DNA from: Candidatus Bathyarchaeota archaeon | Lineage (GTDB): Archaea > Thermoproteota > Bathyarchaeia > 40CM-2-53-6 > RBG-13-38-9 | Direction of reading: 5' to 3' | Length of the DNA stretch: 5,513 nucleotides | Assembly: GCA_026015225.1 (NCBI GenBank) | Contig: JAOZGV010000037.1 | Coordinates: 1-5,513, forward strand | Shown here: positions 1 to 4,090 of the stretch, in pieces | Position numbering within the stretch: position 1 is the stretch's first letter | Layout: every line of letters begins with the position of its first letter | Made by a program: the position numbers and the translations under genes | Notes under the pieces: generated by a model | What the model was told of the DNA's origin: nothing | The model's input: the letters and a program-made list of their open reading frames with translations, nothing else | Databases searched by the model: none

Positions 1-65
1 AATGAACGCTTAAAGTAAGATTAACTTAGTACCATAGCGATAGTATTCTAAGAAAAATTACTGGA

Positions 66-76
66 TTTTTAAAGTT
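66..76 (+). promoter_or_regulatory. Putative TATA box of the small unknown gene
   Basis: A TTTTTAAAG element lies about 43 bp before the TTG start at 114. The usual archaeal spacing of about 26 bp from TATA centre to transcription start would place the start near 97 and leave a leader of about 17 nt. A 7-bp inverted repeat (AATTACT at 56-62, AGTAATT at 85-91) brackets it. Bases 1-65 contain no recognisable gene, and all three plus frames stop within the first 18 bases. The call rests on base composition and spacing only. Confidence 0.4.
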
Positions 77-113
77 TCAAGTTAAGTAATTCTATTAAAA
101 AAAGGCGAGAGAA

Positions 114-452
114 TTGAATTCTAATTCTGATCTTTTTGATCGATACGAGAGTTGGATAAAAAAAAGTGCAGAATTTCATAAAAGTCAAAAAAGTGGTTAT
201 ATATTGACTGAAGATTTAGGCAGGCATATAAAAGTTCTAGAAAACATGATCCTTTATCATAAATTAAGAGATGAACCTTTCAATTCTACAGAATTAAGGC
301 CTATTTTATCAGATATTGAAAATTTGATATCAATATTATCTGAATATTTAGAATTTCATCCAAAATTAAAAGAAAAGTTTGAAAGATTAGTACTTCATTC
401 GAAAAGTGTAAGGCCCACTATTTTAGAATCAGGTGAAGTATTAGGGGAATAA
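114..452 (+). CDS. Small helical protein of unknown function
   Basis: This 112-residue protein is not a family I recognise. It is hydrophilic and rich in Lys, Glu, Leu and Ile, with no signal peptide, no membrane segment and no cysteine. It reads as mostly alpha-helical: an N-terminal helix around residues 8-22, a longer one around 30-52, and an amphipathic heptad-like stretch around 58-95 (Ile/Leu spaced 3-4 apart) that could form a helical bundle or short coiled coil. The start is TTG at 114, the only start codon after the in-frame stop at 96-98. A GGCG-containing purine stretch at 101-110 is a poor Shine-Dalgarno match. A TATA-like element near 70 supports transcription from here. The gene converges on the surface-protein gene with only 14 bp between the two stop codons. 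Nothing ties it functionally to the arsenic genes. That it is a real gene is likely; its role is unknown. Confidence 0.65.
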   Translation: MNSNSDLFDRYESWIKKSAEFHKSQKSGYILTEDLGRHIKVLENMILYHKLRDEPFNSTELRPILSDIENLISILSEYLEFHPKLKEKFERLVLHSKSVRPTILESGEVLGE

Positions 453-466
453 CAAAATATACTAAT

Positions 467-1441
467 TTACTTTCGCACTCTTAGTGCAAGTAAACCTATT
501 GCAATAATTAAAATGATCGCAATAATTCCAATGACTGTAAGACTGTCTCCTGGAATTTGTAATGTAGTTCTATCCTCTGGCTCGTGTGTTGTTATCGTTG
601 GTGAATACGATGCTGAGGGGAGCGATTTAGGTAAAGGAGTAGATGTTGCACTCTTAGTCGTAGTTACATTAGAGGGCAGCTTTGTTGTAGTAGTTATTAG
701 AATATTTTCTTCATATTGAGTTGCAAATGATAGTTCAATCCATGTTGAAGGTTTCTTGTAATGTACGTAGGTTGAAATAGATATTTGTCGAGGGTGTGGA
801 CCATAATTATCACCTCCTGTATAAGAGTGACCACGAACACTACTCCAATCCGCGGCACCTGCACTGAATCCAATTATTTCTTTAATTCCAAATATTTCCC
901 TTGGAATTGCAAACTCGTATATTATATGCGGTGATCCATAATATGGATCGTTCTCTGCATCATTTGTTGATGCTATCTCTATTTTGTAAGGAATATCTTC
1001 TACTAACAACCAATCCTTTCCATTTCCTTTCCAAATCGTTTCTTTAACAGATTTTGCTGTCCATTTCAAAACAATCATGATATCATCTGATTGAGGAGAA
1101 TTAGCCTTATCACTATTGATATCAAATCTAATACTTCCAGAATCGTTTTCCTCAAGAGTTTTGTCGCCAATAAAATCGACCATGATATACAAAAATTTGT
1201 TATCATCCTTGATTAAAAAAACTCCAATTAACGTTTTGTGAAATTTGATGTGAGAGCGTCCATAAACTGATACTTCCTCCGCATCGTTCCATTCATCTTG
1301 AGTTGTCCACTTACCATCAATTGTAACTTCATTAAAAAATTTCGAACTTGAAATAGAAGTTGTGCATAAGCCTAAGTTTATAGAAAGAGTACAATAAAGA
1401 AGAAATATTGCGATTAATAATGAATAATTATATTTTCTCAT
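467..1441 (-). CDS. Secreted, membrane-anchored CBM9/DOMON-like domain protein
   Basis: This 324-residue cell-surface protein has an N-terminal signal sequence (residues 1-26, Lys/Arg start, then a hydrophobic core ending near a Leu-Cys-Thr). A beta-rich ectodomain spans about 34-235. A Ser/Thr/Pro-rich stalk of low complexity follows (about 240-298), then one hydrophobic C-terminal segment (about 302-320) and a basic Arg-Val-Arg-Lys tail. The ectodomain opens with IDGKWTTQDEWNDA, the typical start of CBM9-like/DOMON-like domains (IDG followed by EW), and later has the FAIPREIFG type of strand seen in that fold. Such domains bind sugars, haem or other ligands; the ligand here cannot be told. 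The protein should sit on the outer face of the membrane, probably O-glycosylated along the stalk. Transcription runs in the same direction as acr3-arsR but after a 218-bp gap, so it probably has its own promoter. The start is ATG at 1441. No link to arsenic is evident. Only the domain-class assignment is family-level. Confidence 0.72.
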   Translation of the reverse strand: MRKYNYSLLIAIFLLYCTLSINLGLCTTSISSSKFFNEVTIDGKWTTQDEWNDAEEVSVYGRSHIKFHKTLIGVFLIKDDNKFLYIMVDFIGDKTLEENDSGSIRFDINSDKANSPQSDDIMIVLKWTAKSVKETIWKGNGKDWLLVEDIPYKIEIASTNDAENDPYYGSPHIIYEFAIPREIFGIKEIIGFSAGAADWSSVRGHSYTGGDNYGPHPRQISISTYVHYKKPSTWIELSFATQYEENILITTTTKLPSNVTTTKSATSTPLPKSLPSASYSPTITTHEPEDRTTLQIPGDSLTVIGIIAIILIIAIGLLALRVRK

Positions 1442-1483
1442 AATAGCAAAATCCCTTTTTATCTTTTTATTATTCTAAAAGTT

Positions 1484-1503
1484 TGCACCATTCTTATGGC
1501 ACA
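1484..1503 (-). other. Hairpin in the predicted leader of the surface-protein gene
   Basis: Read as minus-strand RNA, UGUGCCAU and AUGGUGCA can pair over 8 positions, two of them G-U wobbles, around the four-base loop AAGA. On the plus strand the same positions give two C-A mismatches, so the fold is specific to minus-strand RNA. It lies 43-62 nt before the ATG at 1441, within a leader that would begin near 1514. It could be a leader structure or part of a terminator for the arsR transcript. It could also be chance. Confidence 0.3.
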
Positions 1504-1511
1504 CTCTAAAC

Positions 1512-1529
1512 TGTTAGTTTTTACTAACA
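1512..1529. other. Perfect 7-bp inverted repeat (hairpin or operator)
   Basis: TGTTAGT and ACTAACA are exact inverted copies separated by TTTT. The dyad lies just downstream, in the minus-strand direction, of the putative TATA box at about 1534-1546, overlapping the predicted transcription start near 1514. That position suits a repressor operator for the surface-protein gene. As DNA or RNA it would also form a stable tetraloop hairpin. No regulator is assigned. Confidence 0.35.
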
Positions 1530-1533
1530 CTTT

Positions 1534-1546
1534 ATTAATAATATAC
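1534..1546 (-). promoter_or_regulatory. Putative TATA box of the surface-protein gene
   Basis: On the minus strand this A+T-only stretch reads TATATTATTAATA. It is about 26 bp from a predicted start near 1514, which would give a leader of roughly 73 nt before the ATG at 1441. That is long for an archaeal mRNA and would include the hairpin at 1484-1503. A TATA-like element closer to the gene is possible, because 1455-1475 is also very A+T-rich. Confidence 0.3.
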
Positions 1547-1603
1547 TGGCTTAAAAAGGATATTCGAATATGGAAAAGAAGGTTCTAGAAAAATATCTCA
1601 AGT

Positions 1604-1630
1604 TACAAGAAATAAATTAAATTTCTTGTA
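1604..1630 (-). terminator. Perfect 10-bp hairpin downstream of arsR, possible terminator
   Basis: TACAAGAAAT (1604-1613) and ATTTCTTGTA (1621-1630) are exact inverted copies with a 7-nt loop. The repeat begins 29 bp past the arsR stop codon. On the minus strand a run of five T (1589-1593) follows about 10 nt after the stem, which fits a transcription end for acr3-arsR. Archaeal termination depends mainly on T-runs, so the stem may instead be a 3'-end processing or stabilising structure, or an operator. Confidence 0.4.
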
Positions 1631-1659
1631 GATAGTGCGCGCCCTATTTCTGATTTGAA

Positions 1660-2049
1660 TTAAACTAACGATAGTATTTTATCCAAAAAGTTGATAAAGT
1701 CTGGTTTTGAAACGCTGTAAAAGATCCATTTGCCTTCTCGTCTGTATTTTACAATACCAATATTTTCAAGTATGCCAAGGTGATGAGATGCAACGGGTTG
1801 TGTCATATTAAGTGCTACCATTATTTCACATACGCACATATCCCTGATGCGTAGGAGTGCGAGGATCTTTAATCGACTTTTATCTGATAATGCCTTGAAG
1901 ATCTTACTCTGTATTTTTAACGTATCGCCATCCATTTTGTTTGTAAGGTTCTGAAGAACTTCTACATACTTTGAAGCATCTTTTGCTGGGCACAATCCTG
2001 ATTCTACTAAGCGCTTAACGCGCATTTCATAATCTAATTTTTCCATCAT
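1660..2049 (-). CDS. arsR: ArsR-family arsenic-responsive repressor
   Basis: This 129-residue winged-helix repressor of the ArsR/SmtB family should bind DNA as a dimer and release it when As(III) or Sb(III) binds. After an N-terminal extension (1-45), the core runs FKALSDKSRLKILALL (51-66), then the metalloid-site helix DMCVCEIM (70-77), the recognition helix with TQPVASHHLGIL (83-94) and the wing KYRREGKWIFYSV (101-113). Cys72 and Cys74 match the Cys-Val-Cys of plasmid R773-type ArsR. The third cysteine of that type (ELCVCDLC) is Met77 here, so binding is likely through two cysteines plus another ligand. Cys20 in the N-terminal extension is a spare thiol. The start is the first of two adjacent ATG codons, with no Shine-Dalgarno. 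The gene lies 86 bp downstream of acr3 on the same strand but has its own TATA-like element and dyad. It probably controls itself and acr3, and possibly the divergent cluster. Confidence 0.93.
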   Translation of the reverse strand: MMEKLDYEMRVKRLVESGLCPAKDASKYVEVLQNLTNKMDGDTLKIQSKIFKALSDKSRLKILALLRIRDMCVCEIMVALNMTQPVASHHLGILENIGIVKYRREGKWIFYSVSKPDFINFLDKILSLV

Positions 2050-2073
2050 TATGACCGAATAAGTTTGGTTTTT

Positions 2074-2090
2074 TAGAAAAAAATTTTCTA
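2074..2090. promoter_or_regulatory. Candidate operator dyad before arsR
   Basis: TAGAAAAAAATTTTCTA contains two exact 7-bp inverted arms, TAGAAAA and TTTTCTA, with a 3-bp spacer. It lies 25-41 bp before the arsR ATG and covers the transcription start (about 2079) predicted from the TATA-like element at 2103-2111. Repressor sites over the start are typical of autoregulated archaeal genes. ArsR binding is inferred from this position only. Confidence 0.4.
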
Positions 2091-2091
2091 G

Positions 2092-2111
2092 AATATATTA
2101 ATATATTTAAA
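2092..2111 (-). promoter_or_regulatory. Putative TATA box and A+T palindrome of arsR
   Basis: On the minus strand TTTAAATATA (2102-2111) is a good archaeal TATA element, about 26 bp before the predicted start near 2079 and 30 nt from there to the arsR ATG. The adjoining AATATATTAATATATT (2092-2107) is a perfect 16-bp palindrome made of A and T only. It suggests that arsR can be transcribed on its own as well as by read-through from acr3. Confidence 0.45.
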
Positions 2112-2135
2112 TCTATTATGTGGATATTTTTTTAT

Positions 2136-3215
2136 TTATTTTGGGATTCCTTTCTCTTCGAATAGTCGCTTTTTCGCCCAGAGTGAAACATTAACTAAAC
2201 CTATTAAAACTGGGACTTCTACTAAAGGCCCAATAACTGCAGCAAATGCTTGGCCAGAATTTATACCGAAAACTCCAATCGTTACCGCGATTGCTAATTC
2301 AAAATTATTGCTTGCTGCAGTAAAGGAAAGTGTCGCAGTCTCAGAATATATGAATCCTAAAAACCAGGATAAAAGAAATGATATTCCAAACATTATTAAA
2401 AAGTAAAATACTAATGGCATTGCAATTCTAAAAACATCATAAGGCAATTTTATTATATACTCGCCTTTCATCGAAAACATTACTATAATCGTAAATAGTA
2501 GCCCTATGAGGGCAGTGGGACTCAATTTAGGTATGAATGTTTGGTCATACCATTCTTTTCCTTTTTTATTGATTAAGAAAAACCTAGTAAAGATGCCAGC
2601 GATAAAGGGAATTCCTAGAAATATGAAAACACTCTTTGCGATGTCCAGTATGGATATATTTATGACACTGACTTCAGTCATTGGTGCTATCCAACCAGAT
2701 AATAAGGTAATGAAGAAATATGCATAGAATGAGTAAAGTACTATTTGAAATACTGAATTAAGTGCTACAAGAATAGCGCAGTATTCATTATCTCCTTTAG
2801 CGAGTAAATTCCAAATTAAAACCATTGCAATACAACGTGCCAGTCCTACCATTATTATACCAATTCTATATTCCGGCAGATCTGGCAAGAAAAGCCAAGC
2901 AAGTCCAAACATTAGAAATGGACCTACAATCCAATTAAGAAAGAGGGAAACGCTAAACATTTTCCATGCTTTTTTAACTTTGGAAAGTTCTTCATATTTG
3001 ACTCTAGCAAGTGGTGGATACATCATCCATAGTAGACCAATGGCTATAGGTAGTGAAACAGTATCGATTCGCAATCTATCAAAAATTGATGCGATTTCTG
3101 GAAATATCGCTCCTATTACAACTCCTATAGTCATAGCAAGAAATATCCAAAAAGTAAGAAATCTATCCAATAATGTAAGCTTGCTCGTCTCTCTAGGGGA
3201 CACGACCTTCACCAA
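2136..3215 (-). CDS. acr3: Arsenite efflux permease Acr3
   Basis: This 359-residue integral membrane protein of the Acr3 (BASS-superfamily) arsenite exporters moves As(III) out of the cell, probably driven by the proton gradient. The length is normal for the family, and about ten hydrophobic segments span residues 17-350. Diagnostic motifs are GLARCIAMVLIWNLLAKGD (124-142) with Cys128, the conserved thiol of the fourth segment, and the late TAASNNFELAIAV stretch (299-311) with Glu306. In studied Acr3 proteins a cysteine and a glutamate at these places are required for transport. The C-terminal IGPLVEVPVLIGLV is also typical. The start is uncertain: TTG at 3215, GTG at 3212, or GTG at 3203. 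The last has a GGTGA Shine-Dalgarno-like sequence 5 nt upstream, and only the N-terminal four residues differ. The gene is divergent from the lipoyl-protein cluster across 76 bp, with arsR following on the same strand. Identity is certain to family level. Confidence 0.95.
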   Translation of the reverse strand: MVKVVSPRETSKLTLLDRFLTFWIFLAMTIGVVIGAIFPEIASIFDRLRIDTVSLPIAIGLLWMMYPPLARVKYEELSKVKKAWKMFSVSLFLNWIVGPFLMFGLAWLFLPDLPEYRIGIIMVGLARCIAMVLIWNLLAKGDNEYCAILVALNSVFQIVLYSFYAYFFITLLSGWIAPMTEVSVINISILDIAKSVFIFLGIPFIAGIFTRFFLINKKGKEWYDQTFIPKLSPTALIGLLFTIIVMFSMKGEYIIKLPYDVFRIAMPLVFYFLIMFGISFLLSWFLGFIYSETATLSFTAASNNFELAIAVTIGVFGINSGQAFAAVIGPLVEVPVLIGLVNVSLWAKKRLFEEKGIPK

Positions 3216-3235
3216 ATTAAACGGATTATCGTAAT

Positions 3236-3269
3236 AACAAATAGAAATATTTAAATGTATTCATTTGTT
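3236..3269. promoter_or_regulatory. Symmetric divergent promoter with inverted-repeat arms
   Basis: The 76 bp between acr3 and the first lipoyl-protein gene contain AACAAAT (3236-3242) and ATTTGTT (3263-3269), exact inverted arms. Exactly midway lies the palindromic TATA-like ATTTAAAT (3249-3256), with 6 bp on each side. All three share the centre 3252.5. Counting about 26 bp each way gives starts near 3226 (leftward, about 11 nt from the acr3 TTG) and 3279 (rightward, about 13 nt from the TTG at 3292). One TATA element could thus serve both directions, with one dimeric regulator reading the arms. The geometry is read directly; function and regulator identity are inferred. Confidence 0.55.
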
Positions 3270-3280
3270 CTAAACTTTTT

Positions 3281-3284
3281 AGGT
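3281..3284 (+). promoter_or_regulatory. Weak ribosome-binding site for the first lipoyl protein
   Basis: AGGT lies 7 nt before the TTG at 3292 and matches part of the archaeal GGAGGTGAT consensus. It favours that TTG over the GTG at 3298. The in-frame stop at 3280-3282 excludes any earlier start. Confidence 0.4.
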
Positions 3285-3291
3285 CCAAAAT

Positions 3292-3780
3292 TTGAGAGTG
3301 CTTGATTTCAAGGTTCTTGAAGAATTATATTACACTAAAAAACACAATTGGTTGAAGATCGAAGAAGACAAATGCAGATTTGGAATGACAGATTATTTTC
3401 AAAAAATGTTAAGAGGGTGGGCATTTAGAGCCCCATCTGAAATTGTATATGTTGAACTACCAAAAGTCAATTCGAAAGTTTCTAAGGCAGAGTCTATAGG
3501 TTCTATTGAATCTATTAAAGCGGTTTCAGATATCTATGCCCCCGTCTCTGGAGATGTAATAGAAGTTAATGAAAAGTTGTGTGAAAGTCCTGAGTTGATT
3601 GGAGATAGCCCTTACAAAGACGGTTGGATAGCTTCAATAAAACCATCTGATCTCGATAAGGAAATTAAATTGCTTATGGATTCCAATGATTATTATAAAT
3701 ATCTTGAGAGATTGATTGAAGAACGAGAACACGAGTTAAACCAAGAATATGAAGAGATGTTAAAAAAAGTGGGTTTATAG
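3292..3780 (+). CDS. GcvH-like lipoyl-carrier protein with insertion and C-terminal extension
   Basis: This 162-residue protein has the GcvH (glycine-cleavage H) lipoyl-domain fold. Motifs in order are YTKKHNWLKIE (14-24), GMTDYFQKML (31-40), IVYVELPKV (51-59), ESIGSIESIKAVSDIYAPVS (67-86), GDVIEVNEKL (87-96) and SPYKDGWIASIK (106-117). Lys76 in ESIKA is the residue lipoylated in H proteins, so covalent lipoate is expected. Two features depart from ordinary H proteins of about 125-130 residues. About 8 residues (GWAFRAPS, 42-49) are inserted before the IVYVELP strand, and a highly charged helical tail of about 40 residues (120-162) is added. Cys28 and Cys97 are extra. The start is TTG at 3292. 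It heads a tight cluster with a thioredoxin-like protein and an ArsP-like permease and shares a promoter region with acr3. No glycine-cleavage P or T gene is in view. A role as a dithiol carrier in arsenical or sulfur handling is inference; ordinary glycine cleavage is possible but less favoured by context. Confidence 0.88.
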   Translation: MRVLDFKVLEELYYTKKHNWLKIEEDKCRFGMTDYFQKMLRGWAFRAPSEIVYVELPKVNSKVSKAESIGSIESIKAVSDIYAPVSGDVIEVNEKLCESPELIGDSPYKDGWIASIKPSDLDKEIKLLMDSNDYYKYLERLIEEREHELNQEYEEMLKKVGL

Positions 3781-3795
3781 GAAAAAAATTGATAG

Positions 3796-3801
3796 GGTGA
3801 T
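3796..3801 (+). promoter_or_regulatory. Ribosome-binding site deciding the thioredoxin-like start
   Basis: GGTGAT (3796-3801), preceded by another G, matches the archaeal anti-Shine-Dalgarno complement. It lies 4 nt before the ATG at 3806. The earlier in-frame GTG (3797) and ATG (3800) fall inside the site itself, so 3806 is the likelier start. Confidence 0.65.
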
Positions 3802-3805
3802 GATT

Positions 3806-4090
3806 ATGATTTTAATTGAAGTAATCGGCGTTGAGCCTCCTTGTGCTAGATGTGCTGCTGCGCAGAAAAATGCTTTGCAAGCTGCTGAAATGCTTAGGAA
3901 AGATGGAGTAGAAATCGATGTCAAAAAGTTGAATATTGCATCCAAAGATGTAATATCACAGTATGGCGTCATTCTTTCTCCCGCAATTGCAGTAAACAAT
4001 CAAGTAAGAGTTGCAGGCAGGATTCCAAATCCTGATGAGATAGTAAAAATAATAAAGGAAACAATTGCTGCTGGCGATAAAAAAATTTGA
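3806..4090 (+). CDS. Small thioredoxin-fold redox protein (MTH895/thioredoxin_3 type)
   Basis: From the ATG at 3806 this is a 94-residue protein of the small archaeal and bacterial thioredoxin-like family often annotated as redox-active disulfide protein 2. It opens with a beta strand (MILIEVIGVE), then the active-site motif PPCARC with Cys13 and Cys16. A long helix (about 17-33) and a second strand (EIDVKKLNI) follow. The cis-proline loop SPAIAVNNQVRVAG is typical of this fold, and a C-terminal helix comes last (PDEIVKIIKETIA). Most relatives have small residues before the first Cys; Pro-Pro is less usual. It should be cytosolic and handle dithiol-disulfide exchange or bind a thiophilic metal(loid). 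It starts 25 bp after the lipoyl-protein gene and its stop overlaps the permease start by 4 bp, so co-translation with the permease is likely. It may reduce the lipoyl group or pass substrate to the permease; both are inferred. Confidence 0.87.
   Translation: MILIEVIGVEPPCARCAAAQKNALQAAEMLRKDGVEIDVKKLNIASKDVISQYGVILSPAIAVNNQVRVAGRIPNPDEIVKIIKETIAAGDKKI

Larger units (their letters stand above)
1442..1659. other. Structured intergenic region between arsR and the surface-protein gene
   Basis: No credible coding sequence is visible in these 218 bp. They hold four notable dyads: a wobble hairpin (1484-1503), a perfect 7-bp hairpin (1512-1529), a 12-bp palindrome ATATTCGAATAT (1560-1571) and a perfect 10-bp inverted repeat (1604-1630). 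They also hold a GC-only patch, GCGCGCCC (1637-1644), that stands out in an A+T-rich setting. A TATA-like stretch on the minus strand (about 1534-1546) probably serves the surface-protein gene. Part of the region is probably the 3' end of the arsR transcript. A small RNA cannot be excluded. Confidence 0.6.

Noticed and set aside
513..719. Plus-strand open frame rich in Val opposite the stalk and anchor of the surface protein
   Set aside because: It is the complement of the low-complexity stalk and membrane anchor, has no domain signature, and the minus-strand gene is far better supported.
1583..1590. TTCTAGAA palindrome, also at 2086-2093 near the arsR promoter, considered as an ArsR site
   Set aside because: A third copy occurs inside the coding sequence at 235-242, so it is probably chance in A+T-rich DNA.
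2506..3234. Plus-strand open frames at 2506-2727 and 2980-3234
   Set aside because: They lie antisense within acr3, whose family motifs run through both stretches. They show no recognisable protein features.
3270..3282. CTAAA/TTTAG inverted repeat as a second operator before the first lipoyl gene
   Set aside because: Arms are only 5 bp, do not match the arsR dyad, and are expected by chance here. The longer symmetric arms at 3236-3269 are better.
3292..3780. Biotin-carrier domain instead of a lipoyl domain
   Set aside because: The modification motif is ESIKA with GcvH-type flanks (DIYAPVSG, EVNE), not the AMKM of biotinyl domains.
3775..3999. Minus-strand open frame opposite the thioredoxin-like gene
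   Set aside because: It is antisense to a well-supported CxxC protein and has no family resemblance.
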